Source of the DNA: Acidimicrobium sp.
GTDB lineage: Bacteria > Actinomycetota > Acidimicrobiia > Acidimicrobiales > Ilumatobacteraceae
Length of the DNA stretch: 6,126 bases
Assembly: GCA_003535455.1 (NCBI GenBank)
Contig: DOHD01000116.1
Span: 1-6,126, forward strand
Reading direction: 5' to 3'
Shown here piece after piece: positions 1-5,851 of the stretch. The position numbers and the translations under genes are program-made. Below the pieces are notes generated by a model. The model was given only the letters and a program-made list of their open reading frames with translations. It was not told the origin of the DNA and did not search any database. How positions within the stretch are numbered: the stretch's first letter is position 1; each line of letters opens with the position of its first letter.

Positions 1-987
1 TGCCATGCCTGGCGCGAACGCGCCATGAAATGGAAAGCGATCGCCGCCATAAATTGTTTTGTAACCCGTGTTGACGCCGTCTTCACGTTTGTAAAACTGC
101 AGCTCGTTGATTTTTTCGAGGTTCCAAGAGAGTGCACCTTCGGTGCCGTAGACCTCGAACGCGTTCTGGCTCTCGGGGCCGACCATCGAGCGACTTGTTT
201 CAAATGTGCCAGTTGCGCCGTTTTTGAAAGAACAAAGCATCGACGCGAAATCTTCATTTTCGACCTCGCCTTTTGGATCGGTTGCTTTGCCCCGGCCATA
301 GTGACTAGCGGCGCCTGTCGGTAGTGGTCGGTGGGTAATCGTATTGTTTTTCATTCCGGTTACTTCGGCGATGTCGCCGACCAGAAAGTGTGCGAGCGAA
401 ACCGAGTGACTGAGTATGTCGCTGGTTACTCCATAACCGGCTTGGGCAAACTTGAAACGCCAAGTCAGCAGACCGAGTTCGTCACTGCCATACATCGACA
501 AGAATCGACCGCGATAGTGAGTAACTTTGCCGATTGCGCCGCTTGAAATCAATTCGCGGGCATGAATAACCAATGGCGACCAAAGGTAGTTGTACCCGAC
601 ACCGGTTGGTGTCGAGTGCTTGGTTGCAATTTTGAACGCCTCGACTGTTTGGGCTGGAGTTCCGCCGATTGGTTTTTCGCTGAAAATAGCTTTGCCTGCG
701 GCGGCTGCGGCGCTGATCATCGGCACATGCAACATGTTGGGTGCAGTGACCCAGACGGCATCGACGTCTTTGGCGGTTACAGCCTCTTCAAAACCTGGCA
801 CCGCGCGGGCGAAACCAAAATCGTTGACCGCACGATCGCGACGACCTTGCTCGACGTCGGCGCAGACGACAAGTTCTGGTTTGAATTTTGCATCAGGAAA
901 CAGCGAGGCGATGCGCAATGCGGCGCGACTGTGGGCTTGACCCATCCATCCAAGACCTAGCACTGCGATTCCGATTCGTTTTTTCAT
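1..987 (-). CDS. Gfo/Idh/MocA family oxidoreductase, 3' end cut by window edge
   Basis: This is an NAD(P)-dependent sugar or cyclitol dehydrogenase, probably acting in the cytoplasm on inositol or a related polyol. The frame is open from the ATG at 987-985 to the window edge (329 codons, no stop), so the C-terminus is missing. The N-terminal Rossmann fold shows GLGWMG at about residues 11-16 and an Asp ending beta-2 (CADV, D44), which favours NAD over NADP. The catalytic-lysine motif is SEKP (K105), and the family's Asp/His pair appears as D190 and H194 in SDILSH. The Asn-Tyr-rich stretch GVGYNYLWSP (about 129-138) replaces the usual arginine-rich loop. It is the last gene of the iolC-aldolase-iolB operon, 20 bases after iolB, and the only one with a clear Shine-Dalgarno. 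It could be an inositol 2-dehydrogenase (IolG role), a scyllo- or chiro-inositol dehydrogenase, or a glycosyl-inositol oxidase; the sequence does not decide. Family certain, substrate uncertain. Confidence 0.93.
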   Translation of the reverse strand, partial: MKKRIGIAVLGLGWMGQAHSRAALRIASLFPDAKFKPELVVCADVEQGRRDRAVNDFGFARAVPGFEEAVTAKDVDAVWVTAPNMLHVPMISAAAAAGKAIFSEKPIGGTPAQTVEAFKIATKHSTPTGVGYNYLWSPLVIHARELISSGAIGKVTHYRGRFLSMYGSDELGLLTWRFKFAQAGYGVTSDILSHSVSLAHFLVGDIAEVTGMKNNTITHRPLPTGAASHYGRGKATDPKGEVENEDFASMLCSFKNGATGTFETSRSMVGPESQNAFEVYGTEGALSWNLEKINELQFYKREDGVNTGYKTIYGGDRFPFHGAFAPGMA

Positions 988-990
988 TTG

Positions 991-996
991 CTCTCC
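991..996 (-). promoter_or_regulatory. Ribosome binding site of the left-edge dehydrogenase
   Basis: On the minus strand GGAGAG precedes CAA and then the ATG at 987, leaving five bases between the GGAG core and the start. It fixes the start codon of this dehydrogenase. It is the clearest Shine-Dalgarno in the minus-strand operon; the other three genes lack an obvious one. Confidence 0.7.
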
Positions 997-1007
997 GTTT
1001 TTTGTAG

Positions 1008-1916
1008 TTATGAATTTTTGACTCGACCGTTCGCCGAAGTCATCGGCACGCGCGGGTCTTGCTTTTGGGTTTTCCAGGCGTCGCGTATCCAATGATGGCT
1101 CGGGTCGTCACAAAACGCCATCGTGCGGTCTGCTGCCGGACCGGCCAGAACATTCAAAAAATACATCGGGTATTCGGGCGCCGCAATCGACGGGCCGTGA
1201 TAGCCCGCCGGCAAGATGTAAACATCACCATCGCTGAGCGTGATTGTGTCGTCAACTTTTTTGTCGACGGTGTAAGCGTGAAAGTAGCCGCGACCTTCAT
1301 CATCGCCGTGGTCAGAGTTTTGTTTGCCGATTCTGAAGTAATAAATTTCTTCGTTCATGTTCGGACAACCAGCAATTCCGTCATGTCGATGCGGTGGCCA
1401 CGAAGACCAGTTACCGCCTGGGGTGAGAACTTCGCAGATAATTATTCGATCGGCTGACGCAAACGAATCGGGCGTTGCGATGTTGTTGACCTGTCTTGTG
1501 GCAAAGCCCGCGCCGCGCGGCTCGACAGGCACTGAGTTTGCTAGCCCGTGGTGCGGTGCAAATTCTTTGGTTGCAATGGCTGTGCACACTGCAACTTCGC
1601 CGTCAGTTGCGGCGATCGAAAACTTCGCGCCAACTGGCGCGTAGAACCAGTCGGCAACAGCGGCAAACACGCCCGGACGACCAGCAAGTTTGTATTTATT
1701 GTTGCCGAGATTTACCTCGACCGACAGGCTCGACAGGGGCACGACGACCGCTTCGCGATTGCCTAGATCTATGTCGACGACTTTGTTAGTTGAAGAGAAC
1801 GAGTGAACATCGATACCGCAATACGTCCAGCCGGCACGCTTGACATCTAGCGAAAGCGGTTGGTTTGGTGCTGTCAATGAGCCGTTCGGAAAATACCAAT
1901 TCGAATTAGAAGCCAT
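1008..1916 (-). CDS. iolB: 5-deoxy-glucuronate isomerase (IolB)
   Basis: IolB converts 5-deoxy-D-glucuronate to 2-deoxy-5-keto-D-gluconate in cytoplasmic inositol breakdown. The 302-residue length suits the family. It is a two-domain cupin. The C-terminal domain carries the metal-site motifs: PPHRHDG (H176, H178), an acidic pair before IYYFRIG (E189/E190), and DVYILPAGYHGP with H240, which matches the second cupin motif. The N-terminal half keeps the family-like aromatic and glycine pattern (GWTYCGIDV, DWFYAPVG) and EPRGAG near 132-137. The start is the ATG only three bases after the aldolase stop, in the same frame (TGA-GTT-ATG), and no Shine-Dalgarno is seen, so translation probably depends on reinitiation by ribosomes finishing the aldolase. 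It sits between the aldolase and a dehydrogenase in one operon. Identification is firm from the cupin motifs and the neighbouring iolC. Confidence 0.95.
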   Translation of the reverse strand: MASNSNWYFPNGSLTAPNQPLSLDVKRAGWTYCGIDVHSFSSTNKVVDIDLGNREAVVVPLSSLSVEVNLGNNKYKLAGRPGVFAAVADWFYAPVGAKFSIAATDGEVAVCTAIATKEFAPHHGLANSVPVEPRGAGFATRQVNNIATPDSFASADRIIICEVLTPGGNWSSWPPHRHDGIAGCPNMNEEIYYFRIGKQNSDHGDDEGRGYFHAYTVDKKVDDTITLSDGDVYILPAGYHGPSIAAPEYPMYFLNVLAGPAADRTMAFCDDPSHHWIRDAWKTQKQDPRVPMTSANGRVKNS

Positions 1917-1919
1917 AAC

Positions 1920-2822
1920 TCAGTCGCTTGAACCATGGACAAGTTTGGCGGCGCGGTCGACAGATCGCTCAACATCGTCGTCGAATGGAAACAGCAATGG
2001 TCGACCGGCAACCAAGCCGATCACATTTGGTATTTGCAGCGCACCACGCCATTCTTCGAAAGTTGCATCAAGGTTTTCGCCCGGGTCACCGCCGAGCAAA
2101 AGAATTGGCAAAGTCGTCGACTCGCGAAGCGTGACGTGGTTTGTCCAAGCAGGCAGTTTGAGCCATGTGTAGTTTGCCGTCGAACCAAAACCCGAGGTGA
2201 TTGAAATAATTTTGTCGAGACGGTCAGTCGAGCGATCTAGCATCGGCATTCCGTTTGAATCTTTTGTATAGGGCAGCGGTTCGACGAGACAAACAATGTT
2301 GCGTTCGGCGAGAAGTCGCATTGCTTCGACCACATACTCGATGGTTCGACCAACACCGGGGTCTGTGTCTTCGAAGCGAACCAGAACTTTGCCGGCATCA
2401 AGGCCAAGTTCGGCGATACTGTCGGCGTCATATGCGGTCATCGGATCGTCAAGGCCCCATGTCGTGCCGAGATAACCGCCACGATTCATCGTGCCAAAAA
2501 CCAATTTTGATTCGAGAGCCCCAAGCCACGCCAATTCTTCGACGATGTCAGCGCTCGCGAGAACACCATCGACTTTTGGGTTGCTCAAAGTTCGTAGAAG
2601 TCGGTCAAGCAACATTCGTCGGTTGGCGATCACGAATTTTTCTTTGCCCGCCGAGATGATTCCTCTTGCGGTGTGGTCGGCGGCGGCGATCAACATTCGG
2701 CCATCTTTGCCGACTAGTTTTCGGCGTTTGCGGTTGACCAACGCTTTTTTGAACGACTCGGGGCTACGAAGTCGTGCCTGAATCAACTCGTTATATTTTG
2801 CTTCGGACAGCGTCGAGACCAT
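1920..2822 (-). CDS. Cgl0159-like (beta/alpha)8 class I aldolase, probable DKG-6-phosphate aldolase
   Basis: A 300-residue protein of the actinobacterial aldolase group that is often annotated as deoxyribose-phosphate aldolase or Cgl0159 family and is found beside iolC and iolB. Its barrel motifs resemble the DhnA/FbaB/LacD class I aldolases: AADH at about 47-50 after strand 1, WLKLP at 220-224 with K222 as the best candidate Schiff-base lysine, LLLGGDPGE at 241-249, and GLVAGRPLLFP at 269-279 in the usual phosphate-binding place. The inferred reaction is cleavage of 2-deoxy-5-keto-gluconate-6-phosphate to dihydroxyacetone phosphate and malonate semialdehyde, filling the role that IolJ has in Bacillus. 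This rests on its position between iolC (12 bases upstream) and iolB (3 bases downstream) and on the fold, not on a direct family assignment. The ATG at 2822 lacks a clear Shine-Dalgarno, so coupling to iolC is likely. It could instead be an aldolase for another deoxy-sugar phosphate. Confidence 0.88.
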   Translation of the reverse strand: MVSTLSEAKYNELIQARLRSPESFKKALVNRKRRKLVGKDGRMLIAAADHTARGIISAGKEKFVIANRRMLLDRLLRTLSNPKVDGVLASADIVEELAWLGALESKLVFGTMNRGGYLGTTWGLDDPMTAYDADSIAELGLDAGKVLVRFEDTDPGVGRTIEYVVEAMRLLAERNIVCLVEPLPYTKDSNGMPMLDRSTDRLDKIISITSGFGSTANYTWLKLPAWTNHVTLRESTTLPILLLGGDPGENLDATFEEWRGALQIPNVIGLVAGRPLLFPFDDDVERSVDRAAKLVHGSSD

Positions 2823-2834
2823 GAGTTTTCTATC

Positions 2835-3782
2835 TTAAATTTTTTGCTGGTCAGAGATGAAGTTGCGCAATTCTGGTTCTGTCGGCATGGCGTCGGCGCA
2901 GGTCAATTTTGTGGCGACATATGCCCCCGCGGCGTTGGCGAACTCGCCAATTTGTTGGATGCTCCAATTGTTGATCAGGCCGTGGGAGAGTGCGCCCCCG
3001 AATGCATCGCCAGAACCGAGCCCGCATACGAGTTTGATTTTGCAAGGCGCGATTCGAATTCTTTCTGAGGCGGTTGCCAACATCACGCCGTCAGCCCCGA
3101 GTTTGACGATCGCAAGTTCGACGCCATCTTCTAAAAACTTGTCGGCTATTGCGTCTGGTTCGGTAAGGCCGATCGCCATCTCGCATTCGGTGCGGTTGCC
3201 AACGACAGCCGTGCAATTGGCAATCGCTTTGCGTGCGGCGAGACCTGCGGCCTCAATTGACGGCCAAAAACTTGGTCGATAGTCGAGGTCGATGACCGTG
3301 TGTTTTTTGCGATTGCGTTTCGACAACCATTCGAATGATGAGCGCGCAGTTTCGCCGTTCGCCAACGCGCAACCACTCATCCAAAAAACAGCTGATTGTG
3401 TGATGAGTTCAAGTGGCACAGAGTCGGCGCTGATCGTGGTGTCGGGAGCATTCGGTTGTCGGTGAAAAATAAGTTTGGGATCTTCGGGTGGATCAAGTGC
3501 AGCGAGCACCACGGGTGTCAGACCGTTTGGTTCGGCAGATACATATTTGGTGTCGACACCCCAACTATCGAGTTTGTTGATGATGTATTGACCGAGCGGG
3601 TCGGCGCCAACTTTTGTGAGCAAAACCGAGTGGTTGCCAAGTTTCGCCGCGGCGACAGCGACGTTGCTCGGGCTACCGCCAACACTCTTTGAAAAAGTCT
3701 GCTCGTTTGAAAAACCGGCACCAGCCTCGACGCCGTATAGATCGACGCTGACCCGACCAACAGCAACGATCGTGTTATTCAT
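2835..3782 (-). CDS. iolC: 5-dehydro-2-deoxygluconokinase (IolC), PfkB family
   Basis: IolC phosphorylates 2-deoxy-5-keto-D-gluconate with ATP to DKG-6-phosphate. Counting from the ATG at 3782 (315 residues), the PfkB signatures are GGSPSNVA at about 35-42 and GLGSGDAFGGAL at 254-265, with D259 as the catalytic base. The string DLDYRPSFWP at 165-174 is characteristic of IolC rather than of ribokinase or fructokinase. The N-terminus MNNTIVAVGRVSVDLYG begins the first beta strand at the distance usual for this family, so I prefer 3782. An in-frame ATG at 3821 would add 13 charged residues (MTIKRHDERKLIV) and leave only 29 bases to the divergent gene. Neither start has a good Shine-Dalgarno. It is the first gene of the minus-strand operon and is followed after 12 bases by the aldolase that probably consumes its product. 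Confidence 0.94.
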   Translation of the reverse strand: MNNTIVAVGRVSVDLYGVEAGAGFSNEQTFSKSVGGSPSNVAVAAAKLGNHSVLLTKVGADPLGQYIINKLDSWGVDTKYVSAEPNGLTPVVLAALDPPEDPKLIFHRQPNAPDTTISADSVPLELITQSAVFWMSGCALANGETARSSFEWLSKRNRKKHTVIDLDYRPSFWPSIEAAGLAARKAIANCTAVVGNRTECEMAIGLTEPDAIADKFLEDGVELAIVKLGADGVMLATASERIRIAPCKIKLVCGLGSGDAFGGALSHGLINNWSIQQIGEFANAAGAYVATKLTCADAMPTEPELRNFISDQQKI

Positions 3783-3850
3783 CACGATGAGTTTACGCTC
3801 GTCATGCCGCTTTATTGTCATTATTAGTTTTGACCGACTAGTTTGCGTGC
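3783..3850. promoter_or_regulatory. Divergent control region between iolC and the plus-strand operon
   Basis: These 68 bases are the only gap between the two divergent operons (29 bases if iolC starts at 3821). They are AT-rich around 3811-3845 compared with the flanking genes. On the plus strand TTGTCA (3815-3820) and TAGTTT (3839-3844) lie 18 bases apart and could serve as weak -35 and -10 boxes, which would give a nearly leaderless transcript for the gene at 3851. On the minus strand TAATAA and CAATAA near 3813-3825 could be -10 elements for iolC started at 3782. TAGTTT occurs twice, at 3825-3830 and 3839-3844. That promoters exist here follows from the divergent layout; the exact boxes are guesses. 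Confidence 0.5.
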
Positions 3851-3857
3851 ATGCAAA
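3842..3857. promoter_or_regulatory. Candidate operator: 16-bp near-perfect inverted repeat over the start codon
   Basis: The sequence TTTGCGTGCATGCAAA reads almost the same on both strands, with arms TTTGC and GCAAA around the palindrome TGCA and only one mismatched base pair (G at position 6, T at position 11). It spans the ATG at 3851 of the first plus-strand dehydrogenase and the end of the divergent promoter region. Symmetric sites of this size are typical of dimeric repressors of the LacI, GntR or DeoR type, which commonly control inositol genes. No regulator gene is in the window, so the cognate protein is unknown. Part of the symmetry may be fortuitous because its right half is coding. 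Confidence 0.35.
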
Positions 3858-4849
3858 TTGCAGTTTTTGGCGCTGGTCGAATGGCAGAAATTCGAATCGA
3901 AGACATGGTCAGTGATTCTCGTGTCTCTGAAATCTCGGTGATCAATCGTTCGCCAGAAAAAGCCGAAAAATTGCGAACCAAATTTGGTGTGAATGTGTTG
4001 CATGAACGCGACTTCAGACCCGATGATTTTGACTCATTTGTCGTAACCACGGGTACGGCGCATCATGCTGTCGCACTTGATCTCGTTATTGGGCCAAATC
4101 GAAAAATTTTTTGCGAGAAGCCAATTGCCCTCGAACTGAGCGAAACCGACGCAGTCTTGAAGCGACTGAAAGAAGCGGGCGCCCAAATGCAAGTCGGTTT
4201 TCAACGCCGGTTTGACCCACCGATAGCCAAGGCGAAACAGTTGATCGATGCCAAAAAGATCGGCACTCTTTATCACTTGCGATTCATGTCGAACGATATT
4301 GAACCGTCGTCACGTGAATTTTTGGCGGGAAGCGGCGGAATATTTCGCGATCTTCATGTTCACGATTTTGATTTGGCAGAGTGGTTGTGCGGTGAGAACA
4401 TCGCCGAAGTGTTTGCAACTCGGCGCGTGAGAGAGTTTCAACAATACGCCGAGTTCGAAGACGGCGATGTCGCACTGATTCATGCCGTCACCGAGTCTGG
4501 GGTTCAAATAAGTATTTCGGGAACCCGCCATGACCCACGCGGCCACGATGTGCGATTTGAAATATTTGGCTCGAAAGATTCGGTGAGCGCGGGGTTTGCT
4601 CCGCGTACGCCGATGAACTTGCTTGATGCAGGTGTCGAATTGAGCGACAAACCATACTCGGGTTTCGTCGACAGATTCAGAGAGGCATTTCGACAAGAGA
4701 CGAAGGCGTACATCGATTGGTTGGCTGGCAACCGACCGAACCCGTGCAGCCCAGAATCGGCACTCAGTGCGACTTGCGTCGCCATTGCTTGCGAGATTTC
4801 GGCTCGAGAGAAGCGAGTCGTGAAATTGACCGAGGTCCGTGCTTCATGA
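3851..4849 (+). CDS. Gfo/Idh/MocA family oxidoreductase, inositol 2-dehydrogenase-like
   Basis: A complete 332-residue dehydrogenase of the family that includes myo- and scyllo-inositol dehydrogenases. The Rossmann motif is GAGRMA (residues 7-12), with Ala where the third Gly usually stands. Beta-2 ends in INRSPEK (31-37) without the Asp that selects NAD, which suggests NADP or dual use. CEKP (88-91) supplies catalytic K90. FRDLHVHDFDLAEW (165-178) gives D167 and H171, the pair known in Bacillus IolG, and the wording there and at VGFQRRFDP (115-123) is close to IolG. The start at 3851 fits because MQIAVFGAG is already the first beta strand. No Shine-Dalgarno is visible, so a short-leader or leaderless transcript is possible. 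It opens the plus-strand operon and overlaps the next gene by four bases. It may be the inositol dehydrogenase of the locus or an NADP-dependent scyllo-inositol enzyme like IolW; I cannot separate these. Confidence 0.93.
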   Translation: MQIAVFGAGRMAEIRIEDMVSDSRVSEISVINRSPEKAEKLRTKFGVNVLHERDFRPDDFDSFVVTTGTAHHAVALDLVIGPNRKIFCEKPIALELSETDAVLKRLKEAGAQMQVGFQRRFDPPIAKAKQLIDAKKIGTLYHLRFMSNDIEPSSREFLAGSGGIFRDLHVHDFDLAEWLCGENIAEVFATRRVREFQQYAEFEDGDVALIHAVTESGVQISISGTRHDPRGHDVRFEIFGSKDSVSAGFAPRTPMNLLDAGVELSDKPYSGFVDRFREAFRQETKAYIDWLAGNRPNPCSPESALSATCVAIACEISAREKRVVKLTEVRAS

Positions 4850-5850
4850 CCCGACTCAAACTCGCGCTCATCGGGCTTGGTCGAATGGGTCGTGTACATG
4901 CCCAAGCGTTGGCGAAGTCGACGAATATTGAAGTCGTCGCCGTTGCCGACCTGGCTACGCAGTCGATTGAGTTTGCCAAAACTACTTTTCGAAACGCTGC
5001 GACATTTTCTGACTATCGACAGGCGATGCAGCATGTCGGCGTAGAAGCGGTTCTGATCGCGTCACCCACGCCGTTGCATGCAGAGATGGTTCAGTATGCG
5101 ATAAGCAAAAACTTGAACGTTTTGTGTGAAAAGCCACTTGCGCTTGACGTTGACGTCGCCAAGAAACTTGCAGATGAAGCAGCCTCAAAAAATTTAGTGC
5201 TTCAAATCGGACATTGGCGCAGGTTTTCGCCACCGTGGCTGACCGCCAAACGACTGCTCGACGAAGGCTCGATCGGCGAACCGCTGATGATTCGGCTGTC
5301 ACAGTGGGATGCAAATTCGCCACCGGCAAGTTTTTGTGATGTCAATATAAGTGGCGGACTGGCAATTGATTGTGGTGTGCACGAGTATGACTTGGCTGAA
5401 TGGTTCTTCGGTGAACCTACACGAGCAGTACGCGCCTGGAATCTGCCTCTAGTCGAAAGATCACTTGAAGCGGTTGGCGACGTCGATAATTTGTGTGCAA
5501 TTCTCGAATTCAATAACTCGCGCACCGCATTCGTCGATCTCTCGCGTAACTGCCGTTACGGCGACGATGTGCGAACAGAAATTCTCGGAAGCCAAGGCGC
5601 GATTTTCGTCGATCTTTTGCCAACTGGTCGCACGCGACTGGCGACCAAAGATGGAGTCATCGAGGTCTCGGGTTCGCAGGTGATTGATGCAACCGCGGCG
5701 GGTATCGAAAATCAATTGGATGCTTTCGTGCAAGCGATCAAAGTCGGCGGCACGGGCGCTGTGCCGAGTGGTTACGAAAGTGCGAGATCTACGAATATTG
5801 GCCATGCAGTGATTAGTGCCGCAAAGAGCGGCGAGAAAGTTTTTGTCTGA
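4846..5850 (+). CDS. Gfo/Idh/MocA family oxidoreductase, second tandem paralogue
   Basis: A 334-residue NAD-type dehydrogenase. GLGRMG (10-15) is a standard dinucleotide loop and VADL (33-36) has the Asp (D35) that prefers NAD. CEKP (94-97) carries K96, and IDCGVHEYDLAEW (174-186) provides D175 and H179. It aligns along its length with the preceding gene (IGHWRRFSPP against VGFQRRFDPP, HEYDLAEWFFGE against HDFDLAEWLCGE) but is clearly diverged, so the two are old paralogues with probably different substrates. The ATG overlaps the upstream stop as ATGA, which is translational coupling; a possible GAGG at 4832-4835 lies ten bases upstream of it. The frame stays open further upstream to an ATG at 4717, but that extension would lie inside the previous gene and precede the normal first beta strand, so 4846 is chosen. 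The exact sugar or cyclitol is not evident. Confidence 0.93.
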   Translation: MTRLKLALIGLGRMGRVHAQALAKSTNIEVVAVADLATQSIEFAKTTFRNAATFSDYRQAMQHVGVEAVLIASPTPLHAEMVQYAISKNLNVLCEKPLALDVDVAKKLADEAASKNLVLQIGHWRRFSPPWLTAKRLLDEGSIGEPLMIRLSQWDANSPPASFCDVNISGGLAIDCGVHEYDLAEWFFGEPTRAVRAWNLPLVERSLEAVGDVDNLCAILEFNNSRTAFVDLSRNCRYGDDVRTEILGSQGAIFVDLLPTGRTRLATKDGVIEVSGSQVIDATAAGIENQLDAFVQAIKVGGTGAVPSGYESARSTNIGHAVISAAKSGEKVFV

Positions 5851-5851
5851 G

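Noticed and set aside
25..960. Plus-strand open frames of 71-132 codons (25-324, 331-546, 562-960, 590-940)
   Set aside because: They lie antisense to the clear Gfo/Idh/MocA gene that reads from 987 to the left edge; their translations are cysteine-rich or low-complexity with no recognisable domain.
988..1007. T-rich run after iolB as a possible terminator
   Set aside because: No GC-rich stem accompanies it, and the gap carries the ribosome binding site of the next gene in the same operon.
1840..2659. Plus-strand open frames opposite the aldolase and the start of iolB (1840-2172, 1928-2134, 1935-2204, 2255-2659)
   Set aside because: They are shadows of the minus-strand aldolase and iolB genes, with no domain and arginine/serine-rich translations.
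4717..4845. Upstream extension of the second tandem dehydrogenase from the ATG at 4717
   Set aside because: The extra 43 residues lie inside the preceding gene in another frame and come before the normal first beta strand; the ATGA start at 4846 is the family-consistent one.
4504..5034. Minus-strand open frame of 176 codons across the junction of the two tandem dehydrogenases
   Set aside because: It is antisense to two well-supported genes and straddles their ATGA overlap; its translation has no family motif and the length is explained by codon bias on the other strand.
3851..5850. Recent tandem duplication of the two plus-strand dehydrogenases
   Set aside because: The proteins share motifs and length but differ in most positions, and no long matching nucleotide stretch is seen, so the relation is ancient.
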